The notes beneath the pieces are model-generated. The model was not told where the DNA came from. It did no database searches and worked only from the letters and a program-made list of their open reading frames with translations. Shown here piece by piece: positions 51,931 through 60,639 of a stretch of DNA of 60,892 nt. Position numbers and translations under genes: made by a program. Position 1 is the first letter of the stretch; the number at the start of each line of letters is the position of its first letter. The stretch comes from Nesterenkonia salmonea (GTDB lineage Bacteria; Actinomycetota; Actinomycetes; Actinomycetales; Micrococcaceae), in the NCBI RefSeq assembly GCF_005771525.1, contig NZ_VAVZ01000020.1, positions 1 to 60,892 of the forward strand, given 5' to 3'.

Positions 51931-52754
51931 AGGTCCTCGACCGTTGACTGGGTCGAGGGCGGGGCCTCCGGTGAGGGACCTGAGCCGGTGACCATGGTCA
52001 GGAACTGCGCGCAGGCTGCGGCGAGCTCATCGGGCTGATTGTGGTGCAGAGCGTGCGTTCCGCTGGAAATCTCACGCAGGTTCGCGTCCGGGGCCAGGCC
52101 AACTAGCTCGCGGACCCACTCATCTGACGGAACCGGGTCTTTGTCCCCGTGCACTACGAGACCAGGGACAGTGCAGCTCCGGATGGTGTCTTCGGGACGG
52201 TCGGCGAGCATGTGGCGGACGGTGTGCAGATGCCGGAGTGGGCCCATCCGCAAGTAGTTTCGGAAGACCAGAACGTTGGTGGCAAACGGCTCGGCCAACA
52301 TGTTCTGGAAGAGCCGGAGTGCTTGGGTGGGGAGATTCCGCGCGGCGGGGTCCACTGTGGGGCCGATGAGAATGTAACCGACATACACCTGATGATTGTT
52401 GGCGATCGCGTCTGCGACGATCTGGCATCCCATGGAATGTCCGACTAGCACGGGTGCCACCAACGCCAGCTCAGCGACTACTCCGGTCAGGGCCTCGCCC
52501 AGTTCTGGGATGGTCAGCGCGTGAGGTGGCTTAGGAGTGCTGCCATAGCCCGGCAGATCCACTGCGTAGACATCGTGGGTCTCAGCGAGAATCTCGGCGT
52601 AGGGCCGAAAATACTCCGCAGACATCCCGAGACCGTGCACCAAAACCATTGGGGGAAGTCCTGGAGTGAAGGTACCGCGCACATCTACGGCATAGCCGCC
52701 GACCTGCAGGCGCCGGGTATGGAACCGGTCTGCGGTTGGGCTCGTCTGGGGCAC
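51927..52754 (-). CDS. Alpha/beta hydrolase
   Basis: A 275-residue enzyme. VLVGHSMGCQIV places the nucleophile at Ser107, MVLVHGLGMSAEYF is the oxyanion loop, and the C-terminal GDKDPVPSDEW and SSGTHALHH supply Asp and His. DVYAVDLPGYGSTPKPP is a common hydrolase loop. Its TGA overlaps the downstream hydrolase ATG. Ester, lactone or C-C bond hydrolysis is possible, and nothing distinguishes them. Confidence 0.88.
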   Translation of the reverse strand: MPQTSPTADRFHTRRLQVGGYAVDVRGTFTPGLPPMVLVHGLGMSAEYFRPYAEILAETHDVYAVDLPGYGSTPKPPHALTIPELGEALTGVVAELALVAPVLVGHSMGCQIVADAIANNHQVYVGYILIGPTVDPAARNLPTQALRLFQNMLAEPFATNVLVFRNYLRMGPLRHLHTVRHMLADRPEDTIRSCTVPGLVVHGDKDPVPSDEWVRELVGLAPDANLREISSGTHALHHNQPDELAAACAQFLTMVTGSGPSPEAPPSTQSTVEDL

Positions 52755-52909
52755 TGTGGTGGTGTCCGCTTCTGCTAGGCGATGCCTGATGGGGCGCCGC
52801 TGAATGGATAGTCAGAGAATGCTGAGGCTACTGACAAGCATCAAGAGCATGCAACCCGTTTGTCTGCGCAGTGCGCCCCGGCGGAGTGCTGGCGTGTCAT
52901 TCTTGTCTG

Positions 52910-53218
52910 ATGCATATCGATGAAATGGCAGCTCTGGTGGAACAGGTCTCAGTTCGCTATGGAGAGCTTTTCGGCATCGAGCGCTCCGATGAGTGGTTGA
53001 TGCTGAAGCTCCAGGAAGAGGTCGGCGAGCTCAGTCAAGCATTTCTGGCTCTGACTGGTCAGGCCCGCGACAAGGGTGCCAGTGAGGAGGAAGTTCAGGC
53101 TCAGTTCCGTGCGGAGGTGGCCGATGTCCTGGGCATGGCGATGCTCGTCGGCAGGCGGTTCGGCCTCGACCTGGACGCAGAGATGAAGGCCAAGTGGTTG
53201 GTCCACCTACCCAGCTAG
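52910..53218 (+). CDS. MazG-like nucleotide pyrophosphohydrolase
   Basis: A 102-residue all-alpha MazG-type protein. DEWLMLKLQEEVGELSQAFLAL carries the EExxE metal-binding pattern, and AQFRAEVADVLGMAMLVGRRFG the second ExxD pattern. It likely hydrolyses nucleoside triphosphates or modified nucleotides. It ends in TAG overlapping the convergent truncated ABM gene by 4 bases. Confidence 0.83.
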   Translation: MHIDEMAALVEQVSVRYGELFGIERSDEWLMLKLQEEVGELSQAFLALTGQARDKGASEEEVQAQFRAEVADVLGMAMLVGRRFGLDLDAEMKAKWLVHLPS

Positions 53219-53406
53219 GGCGGCTGGAGGCCCGTCACGGCGTAGCTTCGCTTGATTTCGGAGGTTCGGCGTCCCCATTCGCTGGTTCTGACGCGCTCCT
53301 GATGAAGTGCGAAGGGTTCGGCGTCCCGAAAGTGTTCCGAAACCTCCCACACGATCTCCGAGTCATCTTGGCAGATCAACTGTCCGGTCAGTCTGATCTC
53401 CGACAT
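53215..53406 (-). pseudogene. Internally deleted ABM-family monooxygenase
   Basis: 63 residues only. The N-terminus MSEIRLTGQLICQ and the C-terminal half (DDSEIVWEVSEHFRDAEPF, ALHQERVRTSEWGRRTSEIKRSY) are both recognisable parts of ~95-100-residue ABM proteins. The intervening ~35 residues, which normally hold the second strand, TRAEPGCLSFEV and substrate wall, are gone, and the two ends are joined in frame. It is the third gene of the TPP-riboswitch-headed operon, 10 bases behind the flavin monooxygenase. Non-functional or radically shortened. Confidence 0.6.
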
Positions 53407-53416
53407 CTAGTCCAAC

Positions 53417-54757
53417 CTACTCGGGCACGTCGAGTCCGAGGTGACTCCTCAGCGTCTCTCCTGCGTATTCATAGCGGAAACGCCCCCTGCGCTGAAGCTC
53501 AGGGACCACATGGTCCACAAAGTCGCTGGTGCTGTGCGGTAAAGAAGGCGGCATGAGGTTAAACCCGTCGGCACCGCCTGCATCCAGCCACAGCTCGATC
53601 TCATCGGCGATCGATTCCGGTGTCCCGACCATGGTGCAGTGACCGCCGCCGGCTGCGAGCCGTCCCAGGAGCTGACGCACGGTGGGCTGTTCCGTCTCAA
53701 TTATCCGGAGAATTGTCGCGTAGCGTCCCTTGGGACCGGTGAAGTCCTTTAAGGGAGGCAGGTCGGGAACCGGGGCGTCCATTTCCCACGCGGAAGCGTC
53801 TTGACCGACAAATACACTCAACTGACGCAGGGAACTCTCTACCGGCAGCAGCTCATCTAGCTCACGCTGCTTGGCTTGCGCCTCCTCCATCGTGGAGCCT
53901 ACATAGGTCACCAGGCCCGGCATGACGGCGACAGAATCCGGGTGGCGCCCCTGAGCTGTGATCCGACGCCTCATGTCTGATCGGTACTCTTGGGCGGCAC
54001 CCAAGTCGTAGGCCACAGCGTAGATCGCCTCTGCCCGGCGTGCCGCGAGTTCACGGCCCTGTTCGGAGGCCCCGGCTTGGAAGAGCACGGGATGACCTTG
54101 AGGCGGGCGTGGCACATTGAGCGGCCCTCGTACGGCGAAATGCTCCCCTGAGTGGTTCAGTTCGGTGAGCTTCATCCCGTCCACGTACCGTCCGGGTGTA
54201 CCGTCTGGTTCATCCTCGCGGTCAATGAGAATCGACTCGGCTGGCCAAGAATCCCACAGCCGGAGGACGACGTCGACGAACTCCTCAGCACGTTCGTACC
54301 GCACTGCGTGTTCGGGCATCTTCTCCAGACTGTGGTTCTGAGCTTCGGCATCGAACATTGAGGTCACCACGTTCCACCCGATCCGACCCTGAGAGATCCA
54401 GTCCAGACTCGCCAGCAGTCGCGCGGCGTGGAAAGGAGTGTTGAAGGTTGCTGAGACGGTGCTGACCAGTCCGATTCGATCGGTTTCCCGGCTCATTGCC
54501 GAAAGCAGGGTTAGCGGCTCAAGGTTCCAGAGTGGACTATCCTCCGCAGCAGTGATGCTGTTCGAGTGCCCATCGGCGAAGAACACGGCATCGAACTTCC
54601 CCCGTTCAGCAATCTGCGCCAACTCCGTGTAGTAGTCGACATCGCGCAGCCTCTCGGCGTGAGAATCCGGGGCTCGCCAGGCGGCGCTGTGGTGGCCTAC
54701 ACCGTGGATGAAGAGGTTGAAATGCGCCTGCTTGGTATGGGGTGTGTTCATACTCAT
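53417..54757 (-). CDS. NtaA/DmoA-type FMN-dependent monooxygenase under thiamine control
   Basis: A 446-residue TIM-barrel flavin monooxygenase of the NtaA/SnaA/DmoA family. AHFNLFIHGVGHHSAAWRAPD, KFDAVFFADGHS, ISQGRIGWNVVTS and GHPVLFQAGASEQGRELAARRAEAIYAVAYD are diagnostic; VGTPESIADEIELWLDAGGADGFNL ends the barrel. It would act with a separate flavin reductase on a sulfur- or nitrogen-containing substrate. The ATG overlaps the SDR stop (TGATG). The leader of the operon is a TPP riboswitch, implying that substrate or product is linked to thiamine, not the usual sulfonate or aminopolyacid role. Confidence 0.9.
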   Translation of the reverse strand: MSMNTPHTKQAHFNLFIHGVGHHSAAWRAPDSHAERLRDVDYYTELAQIAERGKFDAVFFADGHSNSITAAEDSPLWNLEPLTLLSAMSRETDRIGLVSTVSATFNTPFHAARLLASLDWISQGRIGWNVVTSMFDAEAQNHSLEKMPEHAVRYERAEEFVDVVLRLWDSWPAESILIDREDEPDGTPGRYVDGMKLTELNHSGEHFAVRGPLNVPRPPQGHPVLFQAGASEQGRELAARRAEAIYAVAYDLGAAQEYRSDMRRRITAQGRHPDSVAVMPGLVTYVGSTMEEAQAKQRELDELLPVESSLRQLSVFVGQDASAWEMDAPVPDLPPLKDFTGPKGRYATILRIIETEQPTVRQLLGRLAAGGGHCTMVGTPESIADEIELWLDAGGADGFNLMPPSLPHSTSDFVDHVVPELQRRGRFRYEYAGETLRSHLGLDVPE

Positions 54758-55530
54758 CAACCTTTGACGAGGCCTCCGTCGACGATCAGGTTCTGCCCGG
54801 TGACACCTCTGGCCCAGGGTGATGCGAAGAACAGGGTCGCATCGGCGAGCTGGTCCGGCGTGGTGACTTTTCGCAGTGGTGTGCCGGCCGCGATTCCTTC
54901 GAACACCGCTTCCGGGGTAGCCGCTGAGGCATCTGTGGTTCGCAGAAGCCCGCCGGAGACCATGTTGACCGTGATCCCTTCAGGACCCAGGTCGTCGGCG
55001 AATGTTTTGGTCAGGGATAGCAGGGCGGCCTTGGCTGCGGTGTAGTCGTGGTACGGCACTACGGGGTGCTGGAAGAGGTTGGTGCCGATATTGATGATGC
55101 GGCCGAAGCCTGTTCGCTTCATGCCGGGATGGGCGGCCTGGATGGCGTTCAGTGCGCCCTTCACTGCACCTTCGAACTGGCGTGTGAGCGCATCGTAGGT
55201 GATCTGCATGGCTTGAGGCCGGGCATCACCGTTGAAGACAAAGTCGACCAGGGCGTTGTTGATCACGGTGGTGACGGAGCCGAAATGCTCGGTTGTGGTG
55301 GTGATGAGATGGTCGACGGCACCACGGTCACGAATATCGGCTTCGATGGCGAGGGCTTGCCCAGGATAATCCGCCGCGAGGGCTTCGGCAGCCTCTTTTG
55401 ACGTGTAGTAATTGATGACGACCCTGGCGCCCTGGGAGAGGAACGTTTTGGTGATTGCTGCTCCGAGGCCGCGGGCACCACCGGTGACGACGACGACTTG
55501 TTGGTCGAGGGGGAGGGCTTCAGTGGTCAT
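54757..55530 (-). CDS. SDR-family reductase in a TPP-regulated operon
   Basis: A 257-residue short-chain dehydrogenase. GGARGLGAAITKTF at 17-30 binds the dinucleotide; NNA near 91, Thr150 and the pair Tyr163/Lys167 (YTAAK) form the active site, where Thr replaces the usual Ser (NIGTNL). The end VTGQNLIVDGG is standard. I chose the ATG at 55530, immediately after AAGGCAC and 60 bases from the riboswitch, over an upstream start inside the riboswitch. FabG-like, but the riboswitch and flavin monooxygenase partner point to thiamine-linked chemistry. I recall a THI-element-regulated reductase (oarX) in surveys but cannot check it here. Confidence 0.86.
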   Translation of the reverse strand: MTTEALPLDQQVVVVTGGARGLGAAITKTFLSQGARVVINYYTSKEAAEALAADYPGQALAIEADIRDRGAVDHLITTTTEHFGSVTTVINNALVDFVFNGDARPQAMQITYDALTRQFEGAVKGALNAIQAAHPGMKRTGFGRIINIGTNLFQHPVVPYHDYTAAKAALLSLTKTFADDLGPEGITVNMVSGGLLRTTDASAATPEAVFEGIAAGTPLRKVTTPDQLADATLFFASPWARGVTGQNLIVDGGLVKG

Positions 55531-55564
55531 GTGCCTTGTCTCTCTTGTATCGAGGCGAAGGCAC
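55531..55564 (-). promoter_or_regulatory. Shine-Dalgarno-masking hairpin
   Basis: GTGCCTT and AAGGCAC form a perfect inverted repeat with the second arm directly touching the SDR ATG. The AAGG Shine-Dalgarno is therefore paired in the stem. This is a plausible expression platform for translational shut-off by the upstream TPP aptamer. Confidence 0.6.
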
Positions 55565-55589
55565 TCCGAGCGCGCTGATGAGCCGGACA

Positions 55590-55688
55590 ATCCCTTCGCC
55601 AGTGCTAACTGGATCAGGTTCAACGGGTGTGTTCTCAGCCGTCGACCGGTGCGGAGTCGAAGCTCCGGTCAGTCTAGGTACCCCGTGT
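55590..55688 (-). promoter_or_regulatory. TPP (THI-element) riboswitch aptamer
   Basis: Minus-strand read-out contains the consensus pieces in order: ACGGGGTACC (5' block), GGCTGAGAA, ACACCCGTTGAACCTGATC, then CAGTTAGCACTGGCGAAGGGA. These are the pyrimidine- and pyrophosphate-sensing segments of TPP riboswitches. A long variable P3 helix (ACCGGAGCTTCGACTCCGCACCGGT) fits the usual insertion site. It heads the SDR/NtaA/ABM operon. Confidence 0.93.
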
Positions 55689-55813
55689 CACATGATGACC
55701 TAATCATGAGCCTGCTCGTAGGCACAACCACGGAAGGGTAGGCCTGCACCCATCGCCCTGGGCTGCGTGTCATGTTGGTGATGACGGTGAGCTCTGCAAC
55801 CTGGTGCTTCACA

Positions 55814-55835
55814 GCATACCGCGCGGTCGGTATGC
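55814..55835. promoter_or_regulatory. Orphan TetR-type operator
   Basis: Perfect arms GCATACCG and CGGTATGC with a 6-base spacer, 38 bases upstream of the beheaded SDR gene. ATACCG-N-CGGTAT is a typical operator for actinobacterial TetR regulators of lipid or xenobiotic genes. No TetR gene occurs in the window. Confidence 0.65.
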
Positions 55836-55873
55836 TTGGGGGGCAAGCAGAACATTCCAGGAGAGGATCCCGC

Positions 55874-56170
55874 ATGACACCTACAACACCACGAGTTGCG
55901 ATAGTGACGGGCGGAGCGCGCGGAATCGGCGCTGCCACCGCACATCGCCTAGCGGCGGACGGACACGCTGTCGCGGTGCTTGACCTGCTGGAGGAGCAGG
56001 CTGAGACAACTGCCGAAGAGATTCGAAGCGCCGGGGGGTCCGCTCTTGCCGTAGGGGTCGATGTTGCTGATGAGCCTGCAGTCGAGAAGGCGACTCAGCG
56101 AGTTGTTCAGGAGCTGGGAAGTCCCACGATCCTGGTCAACAACGCCGGGATACTGCGCGATATTAGGTAG
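55874..56170 (+). pseudogene. SDR (FabG-like) gene truncated at a junction
   Basis: 98 residues: good ribosome site (AGGAGAGGA) and intact N-terminal Rossmann half (VTGGARGIGAATAHRLAADG, VDVADEPAVEKATQRV) up to NNAGILRD. There the family sequence stops and IR-TAG follows; the catalytic Tyr-Lys half is missing. The DNA after ~56160 has no similarity to an SDR and leads into an RNase gene. This looks like a deletion or insertion breakpoint rather than an isolated nonsense codon. Confidence 0.65.
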
Positions 56171-56277
56171 GCTTTGCGTGACGTAGACGTTAAGAGAGCT
56201 GACTAGTTCGGCGGCGCCGAATCTGATCTTGCTAAGAACTGCGCAACCGAGACGAAGAATTTCGAGAGGAATCGCAC

Positions 56278-57642
56278 ATGGCCGGTTTGACGCTCACTTC
56301 GCTGGGCGGGGCGGGAACGGTGACCGGTTCTAAACACCTCCTGCAATGGGGCGATGATCGGATTCTCATAGACTGCGGTCTCTTCCAGGGCCAGAAGAAC
56401 CTTCGCGAACTCAACTGGAAACCCCTGCCGATCGAAGCATCAAGCATCGATGCGGTGGTTCTCACCCATGCCCACCTTGACCATTGCGGATATCTGCCCA
56501 GACTGATCCGTGAAGGGTTCACGGGTCCAATCATCTCCACGGAGGCAACGCGAGACGTAGCTGAACTGATCCTCAAAGACAGTGCCTGGCTCCAAGAGAA
56601 GGATGCGGCGTTCCTGAACCGCATCAAGAAAACCAAACACTCCCCGGCACTGCCGCTGTACGACTCTCGGGATGCTCAACGTGCCATCGATGCCTTCATC
56701 ACCTACCCGTTCGACCAGCCGTTTCAGACATCCAATGGTGCTACGGTCCGGTTCCGACGAGCAGGGCACATATTGGGTGCCGCTGCCGTAGATATTCAAT
56801 GGGGTAATCGACAGGTGGTGTTCTCGGGTGATCTGGGCAAATATGACGACCCGGTCATGTTCGATCCTGAACCTGTCCGGGAAGCTGATTATGTCGTGAT
56901 TGAGTCGACGTACGGCGATCGCCTTCATAACATCTCCGACGCTTCAGGCACCCTCGCCAAGGTTATCGAAGAAACCACACGACGAGGCGGAACTGTGCTC
57001 ATTCCCTCCTTTGCGGTGGGACGGGCACAAACGCTGTTGTACTACCTGTGGAATTTGCGCCGTACGGGTCGATTGCCCGATGTTCCGATTTACCTCGACA
57101 GTCCCATGGCGATTAATGCCAGCGGATTGTTGAATGCCCACCCCCACGATCACCGTCTGGACCCTCGGACATCCCAGGCCGTGGGCAAAGTTGCTACCTA
57201 TACCCGCCATCCCGAAGACTCAAAGCGCATTTCACGTAGTAATGAGCCCAAGATTGTCATATCTGCCAGTGGCATGGCCACTGGGGGCCGGATACTGCAC
57301 CATCTGAAAGCCTTTGGACCCGACCGCCGGCACACCATATTGCTTGTGGGATTTCAAGCAGCAGGAACACGTGGACGCGCACTCCTTGAGGGAGCACAAG
57401 ACATCAAGATTCATGGAGACTGGATCCCTATCAACGCAGAAGTCGCGAATTTGCCAGGGCTGTCAGCACATGCAGATGCTGCTGGCCTGATGAAATGGCT
57501 CTCAGGATTTCGTCAAACGCCGGAGAAGGTTTTCATCGTTCACGGTGAGGCCCAAGCAGCAGAAACACTTCGCAGCCGAATTGACCGCAATCTCTCGTGG
57601 GAAGCGACGGTCCCACAACAGAACCAAGTCTGCAAGCTATGA
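56278..57642 (+). CDS. Metallo-beta-lactamase/beta-CASP RNase (RNA exonuclease)
   Basis: A 454-residue protein with HAHLDHCG at 64-71 (zinc ligands), GHILGAAAVDI (further ligand His) and FSGDLG (ligand Asp), then a beta-CASP domain with PIYLDSPMAINA and ASGMATGGRILHHLK, and closing HADAAGL and VHGE. These match the YSH1/CPSF-type bacterial RNases. It probably processes RNA and accompanies stress clusters. AGAGGA precedes the ATG. The next gene is a P-type ATPase, and the pair recurs with universal stress proteins in DosR-like hypoxia loci. Confidence 0.92.
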   Translation: MAGLTLTSLGGAGTVTGSKHLLQWGDDRILIDCGLFQGQKNLRELNWKPLPIEASSIDAVVLTHAHLDHCGYLPRLIREGFTGPIISTEATRDVAELILKDSAWLQEKDAAFLNRIKKTKHSPALPLYDSRDAQRAIDAFITYPFDQPFQTSNGATVRFRRAGHILGAAAVDIQWGNRQVVFSGDLGKYDDPVMFDPEPVREADYVVIESTYGDRLHNISDASGTLAKVIEETTRRGGTVLIPSFAVGRAQTLLYYLWNLRRTGRLPDVPIYLDSPMAINASGLLNAHPHDHRLDPRTSQAVGKVATYTRHPEDSKRISRSNEPKIVISASGMATGGRILHHLKAFGPDRRHTILLVGFQAAGTRGRALLEGAQDIKIHGDWIPINAEVANLPGLSAHADAAGLMKWLSGFRQTPEKVFIVHGEAQAAETLRSRIDRNLSWEATVPQQNQVCKL

Positions 57643-57822
57643 GCATGTAGTCATTTGGCTCCCTGACAACACCTGTACTCAAGGCAGGTTCCATAGATTA
57701 GACCTTGCGCGAATAGGACACGGATTCTTGTCAGCATATGTGATCTCAGCTGGTCCGGCTTCTGCCTCGACCCCCGTATGGTGGAAGGCAATATTCTTCT
57801 ACGTGCTGTAGAGGCACCCTGC

Positions 57823-57845
57823 CCCTCCGATATAGAGTCGGAGGG
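57823..57845. terminator. Hairpin in the RNase-ATPase gap
   Basis: CCCTCCGA and TCGGAGGG arms with a 7-base loop form a strong stem. No T-tract follows, so it may be a weak terminator or mRNA processing/stability structure rather than a true intrinsic terminator. The rest of the 248-base gap has no gene I can support. Confidence 0.45.
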
Positions 57846-57890
57846 CAATCACCGAGCCCGTACCCAGGACTTTTACGCAGCAGGAGCAAT

Positions 57891-60635
57891 GTGAAGCTCA
57901 AGCACCTCACGGACCCGCATGCCCTCCCAATCGACGATATCCTCAGCAAGTATCAGGCTGATCTCGATGCAGGCCTGGGCTCTCACGATGTCCAGCAACG
58001 GCTGGACGAATTTGGACCGAACGAACTGACGGCTGCTGAGCGAGACGGCGTCATCATTCGAATCCTCCGCCACTTCAACGACGTGCTGATCTATGTGCTG
58101 CTCGGCGCAGCAGTGCTCACAGCAGTGCTTCAGCATTGGGTCGACACCATCGTCATCGTCATTGTGGTGGTAGTCAATGCCACAGTCGGTTTTCTCCAGG
58201 AGGGCCGGGCGGAACGCGCACTGGAAGGTATTCGCGAGATGCTCTCGCCCTCGGCGACAGCGTTGCGGGCCGGCGCTTGGCAGCAGATCCCTGCCACTGA
58301 ACTGGTCCCCGGAGACTGTGTTCGGCTGCGCGCCGGTGATAAGGTCCCGGCCGATTTGCGACTCAACGAAGCCCAGGAGCTCACAGCGGAGGAATCGGCC
58401 CTGACCGGTGAATCCGTCCCAGCGTCCAAGGGCACGGCCGCTGTGGCCCCTGATGCGGCGCTGGGTGACCGAAGCTGCATGGTCTTCTCCGGCACCATGG
58501 TCACATCAGGTGCGGGCATAGGTATCGCCACCGGCACCGGCATGGACACCGAGATCGGACGCATCAACACCATGATGAGTCAGGTGGAGTCGCTGCAGAC
58601 TCCGCTGACCCGACAGATTGCAGCATTCGGCCGGTGGCTGACCGTCGGCGTCGTGGTGATGACTGTGGCTCTGGTACTCATCGGCGCGCTGGTTCACGGG
58701 ACCGATCTGGGCGAACTGCTGCAGGCTGCAGCAAGCTTTGCCGTCGCGGCAATTCCTGAAGGGCTGCCTGCACTGATCACCATCACCCTGGCACTGGGAG
58801 TGCAGGCCATGGCTCGCCGCAACGCCATCACCCGGCGGCTGCCGGCCGTCCAGACGCTCGGCAGCGTCACAACAATCTGCTCAGACAAGACGGGCACGCT
58901 GACCAAGAACGAGATGACCGTCGAGCGTCTGGTGCTCGCTGATTCAACCAACACCGACGGCCAGGAATTCGTGGTGACCGGCACTGGCTACGCCCCGGAA
59001 GGCGAGGTGCTCCAGACTGACGGTACCCCTATCGGCCTGGAGCACCCGGGTCTGCGCCGGCTCGCTGAGGCGTTCAGCATTGCCAATGACACCCAGCTGG
59101 TGCAGCAGGACGGTCGGTGGGGCATCAACGGAGAACCTACCGAGGGTGCACTGCAGTCGCTGGCCGGAAAGCTCGGGCTGGATCCCGGTGCTGCTCAGCG
59201 TCCTACCACGCTGCCGTTCAGCTCTGAGAACAAGCTCATGGCCACCCTGGCCGAAAGGGAGGGAGACTGGCGCGTGCTCGTCAAAGGCGCACCTGACCGG
59301 TTGCTGGACCGTTGTCCGAATCAGTTGGGCGCAGCCGGCGGCGAGTCGCCGCTGGACCGTGTCTTCTGGGAGGACCATATTGAGCAGTTATCGGCCCAGG
59401 GGATGCGCGTTCTTGCAGCGGCCGAGCGTCCAGGATCTAGCGCAGACGCAGAGACGCTGACCTTGGAGACCCTCGGCGAAGACCTGACCTTTCTCGGTGT
59501 GGTCGGAATTGTGGATCCCCCGCGGGAGGCCGCGATCACGGCCATCGAGGTCTGCCATGCTGCGGGGATCGAGGTGAAAATGATCACCGGAGATCATGTT
59601 GGTACAGCCACTGCCATTGCCCAGCATATGGGTCTGGACAATGATGCGGGAACCGTGTCGGGGCCCCAACTGGAGGAGGTCGATGACGATGAACTGCGGG
59701 AGCTGGCCACGACGCACAATGTCTTCGCTCGCACCAGTCCTGAGCATAAGCTCCGCCTCGTCCACGCACTGCAGGCTTCAGGACAGGTGGTCGCCATGAC
59801 GGGGGACGGGGTCAATGACGCTCCAGCGCTGCGGCGGGCGGACATTGGGGTCGCAATGGGTGTGAAAGGTACTGAGGTTACCAAGGAGTCTGCGGATATC
59901 GTGCTGGCCGACGATGACTTTACGACTATCGAGATCGCCGTCGAGGAGGGACGTCGGATTTATGACAATCTCCGTAAGGCAATGGTCTTCCTGCTTCCCA
60001 CCAACGGGGCCCAGTCGGCCGTTGTGCTGTTCGCCGTTGCGTTGGGTTGGACGCTGCCACTGACTCCGCTGCAGATACTGTGGGCAAATATGGTCACCGC
60101 AGTGACACTGGCCTTTGCTTTTGCATTCGAGCCCGCTGAGCGAGGGCTGATGCAGCGTAGCCCCCGCGATCCCGCCAAGGGGATTGTGGAGTCCCGGCAC
60201 ATCGTCCAGATTGGTCTGGTCTCGGCGCTCATTGCCACAGCCACGGTGGGTGTGTTCAGTTGGCGAATCGCTGCTGGGGACGACCTGGATACGGCCCGAA
60301 CCGTAGCCACGAGCGTGCTCGTGGTCTGTCAGGCCTTTTATCTCTTCAACGTCAAAGCATTAGAGACCACCAGCCTGAGGGTCACTGCGCTGTTCAACAA
60401 CCGCGTTGCCTGGCTCTGCGTGCTCGGCCTGACTGTTCTGCAGCTGCTGTTCATCTATGCGCCACCGCTGCAGCGGCTCTTCGAGTCCCGCCCGCTGGGC
60501 GTCGAGCACTTCCTGATCATCAGTTGCGCCGGGGCCGCGGTGTTTCTCCTGACTGAGGTGTTGAAAGTGGCTCTGTACCACGAGCATCGACCCACCTCAC
60601 AAGAACTCCAGAATGCCGTCCCGCGGTCGAGTTGA
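57891..60635 (+). CDS. Cation-transporting P-type ATPase (type II, CtpF/PMA1-like)
   Basis: A 914-residue P2-type ATPase. Actuator TGES at 172-175, PEGLP at 289-293 in M4, phosphorylation Asp332 in CSDKTGTLTKNE, KGAPDRLL in the nucleotide domain, and TGDGVNDAPALRRADIG in the hinge are all present. PEGLP and the six-helix C-terminus point to Ca2+, Mn2+ or related cation export. A GTG start has AGGAG 4 bases before it. It follows the beta-CASP RNase and is close to a universal-stress-like fragment, as in dormancy-type clusters. Ion specificity is inferred. Confidence 0.93.
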   Translation: MKLKHLTDPHALPIDDILSKYQADLDAGLGSHDVQQRLDEFGPNELTAAERDGVIIRILRHFNDVLIYVLLGAAVLTAVLQHWVDTIVIVIVVVVNATVGFLQEGRAERALEGIREMLSPSATALRAGAWQQIPATELVPGDCVRLRAGDKVPADLRLNEAQELTAEESALTGESVPASKGTAAVAPDAALGDRSCMVFSGTMVTSGAGIGIATGTGMDTEIGRINTMMSQVESLQTPLTRQIAAFGRWLTVGVVVMTVALVLIGALVHGTDLGELLQAAASFAVAAIPEGLPALITITLALGVQAMARRNAITRRLPAVQTLGSVTTICSDKTGTLTKNEMTVERLVLADSTNTDGQEFVVTGTGYAPEGEVLQTDGTPIGLEHPGLRRLAEAFSIANDTQLVQQDGRWGINGEPTEGALQSLAGKLGLDPGAAQRPTTLPFSSENKLMATLAEREGDWRVLVKGAPDRLLDRCPNQLGAAGGESPLDRVFWEDHIEQLSAQGMRVLAAAERPGSSADAETLTLETLGEDLTFLGVVGIVDPPREAAITAIEVCHAAGIEVKMITGDHVGTATAIAQHMGLDNDAGTVSGPQLEEVDDDELRELATTHNVFARTSPEHKLRLVHALQASGQVVAMTGDGVNDAPALRRADIGVAMGVKGTEVTKESADIVLADDDFTTIEIAVEEGRRIYDNLRKAMVFLLPTNGAQSAVVLFAVALGWTLPLTPLQILWANMVTAVTLAFAFAFEPAERGLMQRSPRDPAKGIVESRHIVQIGLVSALIATATVGVFSWRIAAGDDLDTARTVATSVLVVCQAFYLFNVKALETTSLRVTALFNNRVAWLCVLGLTVLQLLFIYAPPLQRLFESRPLGVEHFLIISCAGAAVFLLTEVLKVALYHEHRPTSQELQNAVPRSS

Positions 60636-60639
60636 TGAA

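Noticed and set aside
57545-57811. Short plus-strand frame spanning the RNase 3' end and the gap before the ATPase
   Set aside because: Starts inside the RNase gene in another frame with no homology or ribosome site.
57861-57880. GGACTTTT resembling half of a DosR box ahead of the P-type ATPase
   Set aside because: Only one half-site; the symmetric GGGAC-N-GTCCC pattern is missing.
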